Shown piece by piece: positions 31,925 to 43,860 of a stretch of 64,000 nucleotides of DNA. The position numbers and the translations under genes are program-made. Source of the stretch: Hevea brasiliensis (taxonomy: Eukaryota > Streptophyta > Magnoliopsida > Malpighiales > Euphorbiaceae); NCBI RefSeq assembly GCF_030052815.1, contig NC_079497.1, forward strand, positions 18,366,258-18,430,257, given 5' to 3'. Under the pieces are notes generated by a model. It made no database searches, had not been told where the DNA came from, and saw only the letters and a program-made list of their open reading frames with translations. Each line of letters opens with the position of its first letter. Positions within the stretch are counted from its first letter, which is position 1.

Positions 31925-33510
31925 AAATGGTTGACATCCTCATTGACTGAGCTTGTGCCAACTCTCTCATGCATTGTGCATGTGGTTGTTGTAGCATACG
32001 CAATGGAATACTGCCTCATTAAAAATCTTTACTAGGAAAAACCCAGTGGAAAAAACCTTAGTGAAGGAAAAGAATACAATGCGTATCTACTTCACTCATG
32101 TGGTTAATGGTCTATTTCCTTCTCCGAACTATAGTCTACTTGCTCAAACTTTTTCACTTGACAAGTAAATAGTGCGTGCTTGGTTATTTCTGACAACTCG
32201 CTCTGCTAGGGTCTCCTTGATTCTTTTGTTGACTATTAGTGTGAAAGATCAGCTATGACTATTATTTTCTCATCCGAATGCTATGGCTTTGGTTTGGTTT
32301 CACAAAAACTAGTTAAGTCTTTTGCTCACTCTGGTGACTCCACTTTATAAACAGTTTGGCCTACTTCATCAACAAATGATACTGGCACTTCACACTTGTG
32401 AACTAGTCTCTTATCTTGGTTGTGAAGGAATCTTAATCTAATAACAGCTTCTCCATGACTTGATTTTTAACTGCATATTCTTGTGTCCTTCAATTCTCAT
32501 CTGCCTATTTTCTTATGTGTCTAGATGTTTTTTTCCTTTATCTGGACTTTTGCAATCTCTGCATTCTGTTCCCCTTCCTCCATGAAGTGGTATGCTCTAG
32601 GATTTTTACCTGTATAAGGATCATCTAGAGTATAAGCGCCAAAGGCCGCTAACCTGTAACAATCTCAAAAGGACTCTTGTTAGTAGTAGAGCTTTTCAAA
32701 AAATTAAAACAAATAAAATTGGAAATAATACTAAATTGTGCAATATCAAGTAATGAAACCCAATTCTTGTAATTGGCATTGATAATGTCACGAGTAGTCC
32801 TCCAGCTCTTTGTTTTACTGTCTATTTATCGATAAAACTGGTTCAGACATCTAGTCTAAAGCCTAAGATATAAAACAACTCTAACCATAATGATCTCATA
32901 AATCGACTGTCTCGACCACTAATGATACTCGTTTGGCACATCCCAATACTTCACCATATTTTTTTAAAAAATGCACGATCGATATCTTCTGTTGAATAAT
33001 ATTTTGACATTGTCATAAAAGTCCATATCTAGAAAGTCTATCAATTACCACCAAGGTATGATCATATTCCCCCACCTTCGATAAGCCAATAATGAAATCA
33101 AGAGAAACATTTTCCCACTTTTTACACTAACTAGTAGTGGTTGTAACAATTCCATAGGTCTCTGTCAGTCCACCTTATCTTGCAAACATAATAAACAAGT
33201 CTTCATTTATTCCCTTACATTATCCTCTAATTATGGCCAATCGTAACTTTATTTTTTTTTTTTAAACAAAGTTAGTGTGTGTTGCTATCACCGATGTCCT
33301 GTCCATAGAGTACCAAGACATTCTTATAATAATACTTTTCTCAAGTTACTCGCCGACATACACTTGATCACTCTGGGTCATCAAAAGGTCATTCTCCAAC
33401 CAAACTATCTAGTCTTCCCTTCTACTATTAGTTTTATTAGAGTTATAACTTGGGAGGCTTTCTGCAAGTTATTCCAAATTTGTTCCTGCAGTGTGGTAGT
33501 TCCTTTATTA
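31925..33510 (-). pseudogene. Decayed integrase region of the minus-strand gypsy element
   Basis: The region lies between the RNase H remnant and the polypurine tract, where gypsy integrase belongs. On the minus strand near 32590-32690 a reading frame gives SPFEIVTG and, one frame over, GKNPRAYHFM, matching the region after the integrase core of plant gypsy elements. Stops and indels are frequent, and no intact catalytic triad was found. A poly(T) run lies at about 33250. Confidence 0.6.
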
Positions 33511-33723
33511 CTAGACAATTCCTCTATTATTAAACAATGGTGCTATTTGCTTTGGGAATGTCAAATCTGACTTCTTACTTAATGTATCTGCAACTCTATT
33601 TGAACTCCCCAATTTATACTCAAATTGGAAATCTACTTCAACCAGACATTCTTGCCATCCTACTCGTTTGGATGTCAGACTGACCACTGTATTGTCTATC
33701 TCCACCATAAACTTAGATACCAA
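33511..33723 (-). pseudogene. RNase H end of the gypsy pol remnant
   Basis: This 70-codon minus-strand frame reads WQECLVEVDFQFEYKLGSSNRVADTLSKK. It corresponds to the end of gypsy RNase H, where the strand after the WLE-type motif leads to a conserved VADALS-like sequence; here VADTLSKK. It lies downstream of the RT remnant in the right order on the minus strand. Confidence 0.8.
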
Positions 33724-34277
33724 TAAATAGCGTATCTAGGTACAAAAATAATGCACAACTGCTAGTCACTCTTCCTCTTAAGCTACATATCAAGTCTATG
33801 TATCTTTTATCTTTCGGCTTTCAAAATCAATAAATCACCTTCTTGTATCAACATTCCTCCTAATGCTAATCGGAAGCTTCAGTTTGAACTTTAAAGTTCA
33901 TCCTATCTGGAAGGATCAATATTGTCACCACTACCATTGCCTGTTAGAAGTTATCAAAGGCTGCTTGACACTTATCTATCCCCTCCCTTCTATTTCCCTT
34001 TTCAACAATTCCATAAGAGAGCATATCCTCCAAAAGTAAGCCTACACGAACTACCTATAATAGTTTGTCAAACTCAGTAAAGATCTCAATTGCATGATGC
34101 ACTTAGGTATTTGTTCACTCCTGGATTGTTTTCATATTGACTAAGTCCATGCGGATACTGCCTTTCTTGACCACATGGCCCAAAACTTGATTCAAGTTTG
34201 GGCAATAATAAATTCTTTCTTCTTCAGAAAGAGTTTGTTCTCCCTCAACTTCTTAAGAAACAGAGCAAAGGCGTACC

Positions 34278-34508
34278 TTATGTTTTTTCAAAGTAGAATT
34301 GTACACACGATCTCATCATGATAGACACCACAAACTTGTCGAGATAATCACAAAACTGATTCATTAGAGTACAAAAGATAGCCAAAGCATTTGTTAGTTC
34401 AAAAGGTACAAGAAATTCAAAGATACTATATCGTGTCACCCACATGGTTTTGGGTTTATTCCCCATACGTTCATCAATTTCCTTAAGTTTTCGTACATCT
34501 TTCCTCAA
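34278..34508 (-). pseudogene. Reverse transcriptase fragment of the gypsy pol remnant
   Basis: The minus-strand frame reads [42 protein letters not shown], which is the RT segment ending just before the catalytic box. The box itself is lost: after DKFVV the frame degenerates instead of giving a DD pair. Upstream RT blocks around 34500-35000 on the minus strand are not readable by eye. Confidence 0.82.
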
Positions 34509-35016
34509 ATTGGAGAGCCAATATCAATTTCTTTTAACAAATGGGAATGAAACTTATAAGTACTACACAGGGTTGGTTTCCTGTCAAGAGAAAACAATCT
34601 TTTCTAGGCCCTTTTAGTAAACTACTCAATGGTTCACTCCCATGACATTCCATGCTCTTGGAGTTAACAGCTTTTTATGTTTCCCATATCTTCTCGTATG
34701 TCTAACTCAGAATGGGATGCCATCACTTCTACCATGAAGTTATTAATGGCTCATGTGTCCACTAGAGCTCTTGCTGTTTTTCTCGTGATACACCAATCAA
34801 TATGCATTAATCCCTTTTAAGTAGTTGGTTTTAGCTTTTGCTTGTTCGAGACTCCAAAGAATCATAAGGCATCTACCATTGATGAAGCACTATCTTCTTT
34901 TCTCTGTTCTTTTCTTTCGGGACCCTTCTTTTCTTCTCAGATGGCCCCTAAAATGTTTAAACATCTTTGTGAGAACATTAAGAGATGCGATGTCATCCAT
35001 CATAGAGAAAAGCACT
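34509..35016 (-). pseudogene. Degenerate pol segment up to the solo LTR insertion
   Basis: Minus-strand sequence continues the gypsy pol, but stops and indels prevent recognition of individual motifs. The plus-strand open frame from 34825 runs into the solo LTR and is not a gene. Confidence 0.4.
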
Positions 35017-35021
35017 TTGAT
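35017..35021. repeat. Target-site duplication, left copy (TTGAT)
   Basis: TTGAT immediately precedes TGTCACACC and recurs at 38648-38652 immediately after TGTTACA. Confidence 0.88.
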
Positions 35022-38000
35022 TGTCACACCTTACCCCTCTGTAAGGCATAACATGATCCCGTAGAATACCTAATGAACTACCGAACTTCACCTACCGATA
35101 ACTCATTAAGTACCCTACAAGGGATTTTAAAACAATTTTCTTATCTTTGACAAGTGGTGAGCATTTCTAATAAGTATTTAAAACATTTAGTTAAAATTAA
35201 AACTAGTTAATATTTTTGGTCCATTTTAGTTTTTCGCAAATTCTGTAAAAATTTTGACAGAGTTTCCTCTGTATTTTGAGAAAACCGTTCTTCAAATACC
35301 TGTAAAAAGCACTTCTAAAAGTTTTTCTCAACCCCTACTTCGGTTTCACAATCAAACTCAATCAATTTCTCAAAATACTGTCAATCAATATCATTCATAT
35401 TTCATTAAAAACAAAATAATTTATACACAACCTTACAAATTTATATCAAAAGAAACACAAACTAAACTTTATTACAAACTTCATACAAATTTGTGTACAA
35501 GCTGCTCAAGACCCATTTTTACATGTCCATACATTTATGTGCAATATATACATCAAAAGAAGTATTTACAGTTAGGGTATAAATTATACCCGAAAACTTT
35601 AGGCTGGTAGCTTCTCACACCTCAAAGACTCGATCTGCTTCCTCTAGTTTCAGATCTGCGACAAAGAATAAAGCTATCCGAGTACTAGGACTCAGTGGTG
35701 CACAATATACTAAAATAATCTTTATGCAAACTTAAAGCACATTCATTCAAAAATTTGGCTAAACATGAAAATTTAATACAATCATGCATTGTAAGATTTT
35801 ACATGTAAACCAAGTTCATTTCAAAGTATCAAAACACATTTCATAAAACCCACAGTTAGATCACGCCATTCGAAACAAATAGAATCTCAATAGCCAGAGG
35901 CTAAAGAGAAATCATATCACAAGGCTAGCTAGCTCAAATATATGGATATCCATTCACATCCTCTTCTACTGGCACACCTCAACACTTCTCCAGAGAAGGA
36001 ATCAAAATTCAAAACAAATTACCCCCACTAGTCGTGCTAGTGAGGTGTTCAAATATATGGTCATGATACTGTGGTTTCAAAACTTATCTTAACAATTTGC
36101 TAAACATTGTCATTTCAAATATACATAATAAATTTCAACAATTTAGATCAAACATCATAAGAATGCCATAATCCAATATTTCACATTATTCAAAACGATA
36201 TGCAAAAGATGATTATAAAAGTATATGTTGTGCACAAACCTCAAACGAGTCGCCTGTTGGCCTTGACTCGACTCCTCGGGTTCTGTCCCGGTATTCTTTT
36301 CCACTGAAACATGAAATTTTCCAATGTTTCAATACTAAAACTTAAAATAAATCCAAAATAAACTTAACTTCACATTTACCTAGCTCTAACGTGTTAAATT
36401 CGACGTTCTCGAAATTTTGTGTTTCGGGTTACTATTCACTGCACTATTCAAGTCAAATTATTGACTTTCTAAGGCTTAATGGGTATGAGAACTCCAACTT
36501 CACCCACATACCACATTTTGGTCACCAAACTTGTTGGTTTTGGTCATTTGTTTAAAGCTTAGGTCATTTTGGCAAAATTGCCAATTTTCGGTTTTGGTTC
36601 TCCGAAGTTGTACTGTTCCATTGGTCGATCTACTGTTGGAATTTGACAAAACTTCCTTCATAGAAAATGTTCCTTATTGTCTTAAGTGTATTCTCATTTT
36701 TGGATCACCTCAATCGGAGTTTTGTAGCTCAAGTTATGGCCAAAATAAGTTTACTGTTCACGTGTACTGTTCATACTGAGATTTTGGTGCTGGCAGATTT
36801 TTGGTCCAACTTTGGTTAATAATTTGATCAAGTTAAGTTCATAATTTGGTCTCACTTTCTTCATATGAAATGTTGTACTATGTCTTATGTTTCCATCGGT
36901 TCAAGAATCGCCTAAATCCGAGTTTTCTAGAGAGAGTTATAGCCATCCAAACATTGCTGCTCAATGAAAATTTTGCAGAATCTCAGTACAGTAATTTAAT
37001 TTTGCTCAATGATTTTGAAAGGGTTAATGGCCTAATTTGGGTTGGTGTTCTTCATGAAAGTTTTATATCTATATGACCTCTAACCCCTGGCCAAATTTCA
37101 GGTCAATTTGACCTGTCTAACTCGAGTTATGACCAAATGAACAGTTACTGTTCATTTGGTCAGTTTAGTGCAGTGGCATCCTGCAATCAATCCACTTTGG
37201 TCAATTGTTTCACCAAGTTTTGGTCAGTTTTTAGCCATGGTTCCTTAATGAAAATTGTGCTCTTTTATGTCTATTTTCATCTCCAATTGGTGGCATATCA
37301 ATTGGACATGTAAAATTTGAGTTTTGGTCCTTCAAAGTGGGTTTGGTCATGCTGCCAGCAGCATGACCATTAACCTACGAATTTGGTTTAATTTCCTACC
37401 ATTCCCACACAATCCATTTGATCATAATTGACCATTATTTCACTTCATAATAGGTCAAACATGCCATTTATGCATTTCTTCAAATTTTTGGTTCATAAAC
37501 CCTAGCATTGAAAACCCTAACTCATCATTTTCATGCCTTTAACTAGTTCTAATGGTTTAAATGTTAATCATTTAACTATGTAAAGTTTCTAAACTCATTC
37601 AATTGCATCATATTCATGCAAACCATACTCCTCCCAACCAGGCCAAATTTCAGCAATGGTCATTCTCCCATGTTTGTTTCATTTAATCAAGTTCTAAGCT
37701 CACTTTCAACCATCACATGTGCATTTGAATGGATAAATGAAGAGTTTAGCATACTAACCTTTGTGTAGCAATTTTCTTCCTCCTTTCCTTCAAATTTTCC
37801 TTCTTTCTTTCTTGCTCAATCCTCTTCTCAAGTTGCCTAGATAAGCTTTAACTATGGTGGCTAATTTTTCTATGGTGGAATTAGGGATTTGATCAAGCTC
37901 AAAATGAGCTTTAATGGAGGTTTTGGGTGAGGGAGAGGGTGAGGGAGAGAGAATCACATTTTTGATGAAGAAGATGACTTTATTATTTTTTCTTTTCTTT

Positions 38001-38647
38001 TCTTTTCTTTTCTTTTATGTCTTAGGAAGACCAAAATTCCCAAATTAATAAAATAAATCAATTAAGCCTTTATGACATCATGCATGATGTCATCAGTTTG
38101 ACTTTTCCATCTTCTTTCTTTTTTTTTTATTTATTTTTCTATTAGTTCTTTAATTTAATTCTCGATTCCAAAATTTTCTTTTCTCCGATTTTATTCGACA
38201 GTTAGGTCAGGAGTCAGCTCTCGGGGTCAATTGACCAAATTGCCCCTTGCCTGTTCATCCCGGTTTGCAAATAATCCAATATTTCTTCCGGCTCCCTGAC
38301 CTAATTATTTGACTGACTTAATAGTTCTTTTTCGTGATTTTCTCTTTTCCACTGTGTTCATAAGGGTCCTAAGGACCGCAGCGTCACTTTTTACGGTTCG
38401 AAATTTGAGTTTAAAACGACTTCGCAGTCGTTCCAGAGGAGGTCACTCATCGCTGTGACTCTCGGCTCGTTTAACTTCTTATGTTCCGTTTTTCTTATTT
38501 ATAGTTAACTAATTAAACATTACTAATTATTTGTGTTTATGGCTTCTCAAATTGTCTTAAGTGTGGCCCTAATCCCATTAATTGTCCGGACCGACACCGG
38601 TCACCGAAACAGTGAAATATACCAGGCTATGCAACGGGGGTGTTACA
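35022..38647 (-). mobile_element. Solo LTR (3626 bp) of a long-LTR Ty3/gypsy family
   Basis: It is bounded by TGTCACACC and GGTGTTACA with TTGAT duplications and no internal region, so an inserted element has collapsed by LTR-LTR recombination. On the minus strand it starts TGTAACACC. The end-proximal part (35022-36330) is homologous to 54388-55800 and, inverted, to 52140-53469. It contains four diverged modules, about 191-203 bp apart, at 36656, 36859, 37050 and 37241, each running from a TTCATGAAA-like box to a GAGTTATGNCC-like box. Open frames inside are not conserved between copies. Confidence 0.88.
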
Positions 38648-38652
38648 TTGAT
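38648..38652. repeat. Target-site duplication, right copy (TTGAT)
   Basis: Matches 35017-35021. Confidence 0.88.
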
Positions 38653-40194
38653 ATTCTAAGCTCAACCACTATTAAGTTGTTTGAACTCTAGTACTAATTA
38701 TCCCACGATCTCGCACAAAATTGTTCTCTTCCTAGGTTTGCTAGCCTATCTCCCCTTTTCCCTCTAGGAATGGGGTTACTCCAATCTACTCCCCCACTCA
38801 AAACCTTACCCCATTTGATAGGGCAATTGTCTAGACTTTTTGCTTTGACCAAGCTTTTATTGAGCTCCTTCATGTTTTGTCTCGTCAACTAGTACTTTAC
38901 CCAAAGTTTCAAGCCTATTAGAGAATTGAATAACTTATATGTTTCTACCATGCCCTTGCTATCTTAGCATGAGTGTTACAAAGGTCTCCACATACTCCTG
39001 GATTCAATCTATCTATTGTATTTCATTTAACTCGCATCTTGTGTTATGAGCTACCTACTTAAGGTAAAAATAGTGCTTCCAGTTCTACTATTATTTCTTC
39101 CACTTTAGCATGCTGCCACAGTTTGGCATCATTTAGCCAAATACATTAGCACTATCTTTTTAACATGTCTTTATCAAAATCATTTTGAGTAGCATTGGAA
39201 TACAATTTCATATTAAAGAAGGAGTTGTTTTTACCTTTCTCGCGTTGCGAGTTCCACTAAAAGCCTTTTGGTTTCGGAATTTTAGCCTTACCTAACTCAT
39301 AGGCAGTCACATTAGAATTATTGGTAGCTCTCACCAGCAAGTTCACCTTGAATCATGTTCATAGTCTCCTCGACATCGTCATTAATGTCAACCACAATCC
39401 TTACAAGACAATTGTGAGAAGTGGTAAGATTTGAAGTTTTTCACAATACCTTTTATATATGATAGGCCACTGCCTCAAACTCTGGCATATTATTCTCAAA
39501 GTTACCTAACTGATCTTTCCAACAAAAAGAAATGGGATTTTGGGTGGCTTTAAGTTCTATTGGCATATCCTTACCCTTAGAAAGCTGAGCTACCATAGCC
39601 AAAAGATATTGCTTATGACCATGGGATTTTGGGAGGCCTTAAGCTCTATTAGCTCACCCTAACCCCAAGAAAGCTTAGCCATCACGGCTAAAAGATATTT
39701 TTTATAAGCATGGGATTTTGGGTGGCCTCAAGCTCTATTACGCCACCTTACCCTATATAGCTAGGCTACCATAGCCAAAGATACTCAATTTCTCTTTCAA
39801 TGCCTCAATGTGCTTATCTCAATGCTCAAGGCTGAGGTGAACTGACTCAAGCTTTCTTGTTATTCCCTTAAAATTCTCATGGGATAATTACCTTCTCTCC
39901 AAAAAGATGCAACTGATGAAGTGTGCAGCACCCCCACTTATGGTCATTATCCTCTCCCTAAGAGATGCAACTAAGGAAACATGTAGCAACCCCCACTTAT
40001 ATGGAACAAGACCTCCTCTTTCTCAACAAATGTGGAACTCAATCACCTTGCTTACGCTTTTTTAGAATGCTTGGCAGGGCAATCAATGGGACATTCATTA
40101 CCTCAAGTGAAATCACTTCGACCCCTTTTTTATAGGGTGTTAATACACACAGTAAATTCTTTTATGCTCTCTACCATCCATTGATAGGTGATTG
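38653..40194 (-). pseudogene. Gag remnant of the minus-strand gypsy element
   Basis: On the minus strand this lies directly after the primer binding site. Readable pieces include a VDINDDVEETMNMIQGELA-like stretch (about 39350-39410) and AKIPKPKG (about 39270-39285), then LNDAKLW (about 39110-39135), in the order expected for the gag/capsid start of plant gypsy elements. Many stops and shifts separate them. A short minus-strand frame at 38694-38888 has no recognised motif. It contains an 89-bp triplication at 39532-39795. Confidence 0.6.
39532..39795. repeat. Three tandem units of 89 bp inside the gag remnant
   Basis: Units start ATGGGATTTTGGGNGGCNT at 39532, 39621 and 39710; the third is slightly shorter and diverged. 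Each carries an AGCTCTATT-like and a GCTACCATAGCC-like phrase. Because 89 is not a multiple of three, the expansion shifts the gag frame. Confidence 0.85.
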
Positions 40195-40207
40195 CTCTGA
40201 GACTAAC
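40195..40207 (-). other. Mutated primer binding site of the gypsy element
   Basis: The plus strand reads GCTCTGAGACTAA, so the minus strand has TTAGTCTCAGAGC. This differs at two positions from the initiator Met-tRNA site seen intact at 6424, 14600 and 53478. It sits directly beside the LTR end. Confidence 0.6.
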
Positions 40208-40743
40208 TGTCACAGGCCTAGTGTAAGAACATCTTTGGGACTGTGTGGCACTTAGTTTGAACTCTTTCAAGACAAGTCAGCTAAGAGAATCTCACAATAA
40301 TTTGTCCAACAAGCTGATTATATTAGCATGGCTTGGTAAGCCAATCGAGAAAAATATCACAAGCATCGTATATTAACAATCTCAAGCGTAATAAAGAATG
40401 AGGACAAATATATCAAGAACAGGCCACTTCTTTCATTCATTTATCACAATCAATACGATTAGATCGATTGTTCTTACATCACTTGTAGGTAGGAGGAATG
40501 TATAAGGAGTAGCAGGATAGAAACTCACCATGCCAGAGGTTAGCTATACCGGTTGCTCCACGGTAGTCAACTAGTCACTCTCTCTTAAAGAGCATTAGGA
40601 ACACAATAGGTTGTGGCAGGAGGAGACATCACTATGTTTGAGCCATCACACCCCTAAAATTACATAAATGAAATTAGATACAAAATATCCCCTTTAGTCC
40701 CTAAAAATTACATTTTAGTTCCCAAACTTCTAACCCCCTGACA
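40208..40743 (-). mobile_element. 5' LTR of the minus-strand gypsy element
   Basis: It is 536 bp, running on the plus strand from TGTCACAGGCC to CCCCTGACA, and aligns with 31376-31911 with scattered differences and small indels. The flank after it (CATTTCAACC) shares CATTTCA with 31366-31372 near the other LTR, but not as a clean terminal duplication. Confidence 0.8.
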
Positions 40744-40774
40744 CATTTCAACCATCTTTCTGTCTCTAAAAAAT

Positions 40775-40780
40775 AACCTT

Positions 40781-40820
<40 letters not shown>

Positions 40821-40903
40821 AAAAATATTCTTATACCTACATATCTGTCTCCCTTTCTCTTCCCACCCACTGTCATACGATAATATATATAGCCATTTAC
40901 CCA

Positions 40904-40959
<56 letters not shown>

Positions 40960-40960
40960 G
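40775..40960. repeat. Microsatellites (CT)n and (ATT)n
   Basis: A (CT)n run of about 40 bases lies at 40778-40818, and an (ATT)n run of about 55 bases lies at 40904-40959. The minus-strand open frame that gives poly-asparagine and poly-(RE) is an artefact of these repeats. Confidence 0.9.
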
Positions 40961-41024
40961 CTAAAATGATAAGTATTGTTATTATTGATATTTTATCTTT
41001 ATATTTTAAAAATATACTTTTTAG

Positions 41025-41230
41025 TCCCTTCTTCAATTTTTTATTAATTAATAAATTTTATTATCAATTAAATTATTATTTAATTTATTTATTTTAGTGA
41101 AATTAATTAATTAGTCCTTATACTTTAAAAACACTTTTATTAACTTCACTAAAATATAGAACTAAATAGTAATTTAACTGACATTAAAATTTATTATGAA
41201 AGGACAATTTAATGAACTAAAAATAAGTGA
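41025..41230. repeat. AT-rich foldback repeat, copy 1
   Basis: The left arm (TTAATTAATAAATTTTATTA, with ATTTAATTTATTTATTTTAGTG) is roughly inverted in CACTAAAATATAGAACTAAAT through TTAAAATTTATTATGAAAGG. Related sequence occurs at 42630-42850 and as two opposed arms at 45310-45540 and 45870-46045, so it is a dispersed MITE-like family. Exact ends are uncertain because of the extreme AT content. Confidence 0.45.
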
Positions 41231-41875
41231 TTAAATAATGTATTTTTCACAAAATAACAATTAAATTCATTAAAATATAAAGATCAAATAATAATTTTTC
41301 CTTTATCAAAATATTCTTTTTTACGATCCATTGATTAACCATTAATCAATGAAGAGTGCAAATTCAATTAAACAAACACTAAATTAGGTGGATGTCACGT
41401 TAGTATATTATTAATAAAAAAAATAAAGTAATTGCTATATGAAATTATAAAGTATTTATTTAATAAAAAATAAAATTTAACTCTTAAAATATAAAATATG
41501 AAATCACATAATATATTTTTAAAAATTACCTCAAAATATAAAGCACACCGATGGAGGGAGCTTAGGGTTAAGGGCATTGGTCCCTGAAATTTTAAAAATT
41601 TTTAGGGGTATGATGGTAGTTTTTCAAAAATAAATATTTTATAAGTTAATTTATATTTTAGCAGTTAATATTTAGTGAAATATACAATTTAGTCTATATA
41701 TTTTTCAAAATTAAATAAATTTATTTCTCACTCTTTAATCTATCAATAAAATAGTATATATTGTTAATTTATCATCAACTTAAATTTCAATTGAAATAAT
41801 TAGATTCCTCTCATTTTGGTGAAACCAAAAATTTAATTGTTAAATTTTTAAAATTAAATATAGTGGTCCCTTACA

Positions 41876-41878
<3 letters not shown>

Positions 41879-41957
<79 letters not shown>
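41879..41957. repeat. Long (AT)n microsatellite
   Basis: About 78 bases of uninterrupted AT. The homologous position in unit 2 (43507-43529) has only about 22 bases. Confidence 0.95.
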
Positions 41958-41959
<2 letters not shown>

Positions 41960-42290
41960 TTTAAATGTAATATATACATTTATAAGTATAATTTTTTTAT
42001 TAAAATATCTTTTATGCATCCTAAATTATTAGAAATAATTGTGTGTGTGTGATGTGATAAAACAAATTTATGATTAGAATAATTTTTTATATTTCTTTAA
42101 TTGAATTTATTTTTTATTATTATTTAAAAAAATAGATTTGAGAAAAATTGAAAAGAAATTTCAATTTTAGACTATCATAGTAATTTATAATATAAAACAT
42201 TCATTATAATTTTGAAGTAACAACAATTTCATTTAATTTTTAATAAGTTAAAATATTTAATTTCGACATATTAATTTTTGTAAAAAAAAT

Positions 42291-42609
42291 TCTTATTATT
42301 TATTGTTAAATTATTAATATGTGATTTTTTAATTGTTTTGAAATTTAATTATATATGTGTATTTTAATAATTTTAATTTCTAATTATAAATTGATATAGT
42401 TATAGTAAAAAAATGTTATTTTGTGTAAAATAAATAGTAAGCTAGCTTTTGATTTCTAAAAGCTGAAATTTTCAATATTGTTAGGGTTTAATTATAAAGT
42501 TCAAAAGCTATCGATTAAAGTTATAAAAGTCAGCTTTTACATTTATTATAGAAAAAATTATTATTTTTTATTTAATTTTTTTATTTTAGTAAAATTAATT
42601 ATTTTATAT
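42291..42609. other. AT-rich spacer between the duplicated units
   Basis: Sequence present once only, with no coding potential. The phrase AGCTTTTGATTTCTAAAAGCT near 42436 can fold into a short hairpin. Confidence 0.5.
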
Positions 42610-43860
42610 TTTTATTTAAAAAATATACTATTTAGTCTCTTTTTTTAATTTTTTATTAGTTAATAAATTTTATCATTAATTAAATTACTATTTAATCTAT
42701 TTATTTTAATAAAATTAATTAATTAATCTTTATATTTTAAAAATACTATTATTAACTTCACTAAAATATAGAACTAAATAGCAATTTTAATGATATTAAA
42801 ATTTATTAATAAATAAAAAATTTAATAAAAAGGCAATTTAATGAACTAAAAATAAATGATTAAATAATATATTTTTTAAAAAATAATAATTAAGTTCATT
42901 AAAATATAAATACTAAATAATAAATTTTTCATTATCCAAATATTCTTTTTAACGATCCATTGATTAACCATTAATTAATGAAGAGTGCAAATTCAATTAA
43001 ACAAACACTAAATTAGGTAGATGTCACGTTAGTATATTATTAATAAAAAAAATAAAGTAATTGCTATATGAAATTATAAAATATTTATTTAATAAAAAAT
43101 AAAATTTTAACTCTTAAAATATAAAATATAAAATCACATAATATATTTTTAAAAATTACCTCAAAATATAAAGCACACCGATGGAGGAAGCTTAGGGTTA
43201 AAGGCATTGGTCCCTGAAATTTTAAAAATTTAAGGGGGTATGATGGTAGTTTTTCAAAAATAAATATTTTATAAGTTAATTTATATTTTAGTACTTAATA
43301 TTTAGTGAAATATATAATTTAATTTATATATTTTTAAAATTAAATAAATTTATTTTTCACCTTTTAATCTATCAATAAAATAGTATATATCGTTAATTTA
43401 TCAACTTAAATTTCAATTGAAATAATTAAATTCCTCTTATTTTGGTGAAACTAAAAATTTAATTGTATTTTTAAAATTAAATAGGGGGTCCCTCACTTTT
43501 TAAATTATATATATATATATATATATATAAAAGTTTAAATGTAATATATACATTTATTATTCAAATATATAATAAGTATAATTTTTTATTAAAATATCTT
43601 TTATGCATCCTATATTATTAGAAATAATTGTTAATTTATTATTAGAATAACTTTTTATATTTCTTTAATTGAATTTACTTTTCATTATTATTTAAAAAAA
43701 TAAATTTAAAACAAATTGAAAAAAAAAATTCAATTTTAGACTATCATAGTAATTTATAATATAAAACATTCATTATAATTTTGAAGTAACAACAATTTCA
43801 TTTAATTTTTAATAAGTTAAAATATTTAATTTTGACATATTAATTTTTATAAAAAAAATT
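42610..43860. repeat. Direct duplication, unit 2
   Basis: Second copy of 41010-42290, with substitutions, a shorter (AT)n run and small indels throughout. The level of difference shows that the duplication is not recent. Confidence 0.85.

Larger units (their letters stand above)
41010..42290. repeat. Direct duplication, unit 1 (about 1.3 kb, AT-rich)
   Basis: The run of phrases ACGATCCATTGATTAACC (41323), GTGCAAATTCAATTAAAC, GATGTCACGTTAGTATATT, CACCGATGGAGG and GGCATTGGTCCCTGAAATT, then an (AT)n run, recurs in the same order at 42610-43860, offset by about 1.61-1.63 kb. No gene is seen. The (AT)n run at 41879-41957 is much longer than in unit 2. Confidence 0.85.

Noticed and set aside
31371..40748. 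CATTTCA near both ends of the minus-strand gypsy element as a target duplication
   Set aside because: The left copy is several bases away from the LTR end, which itself is blurred; not a clean 5-bp duplication.
40779..41036. Minus-strand frame with a poly-asparagine run and RERERE tail
   Set aside because: Product of the (ATT)n and (CT)n microsatellites, with no domain.
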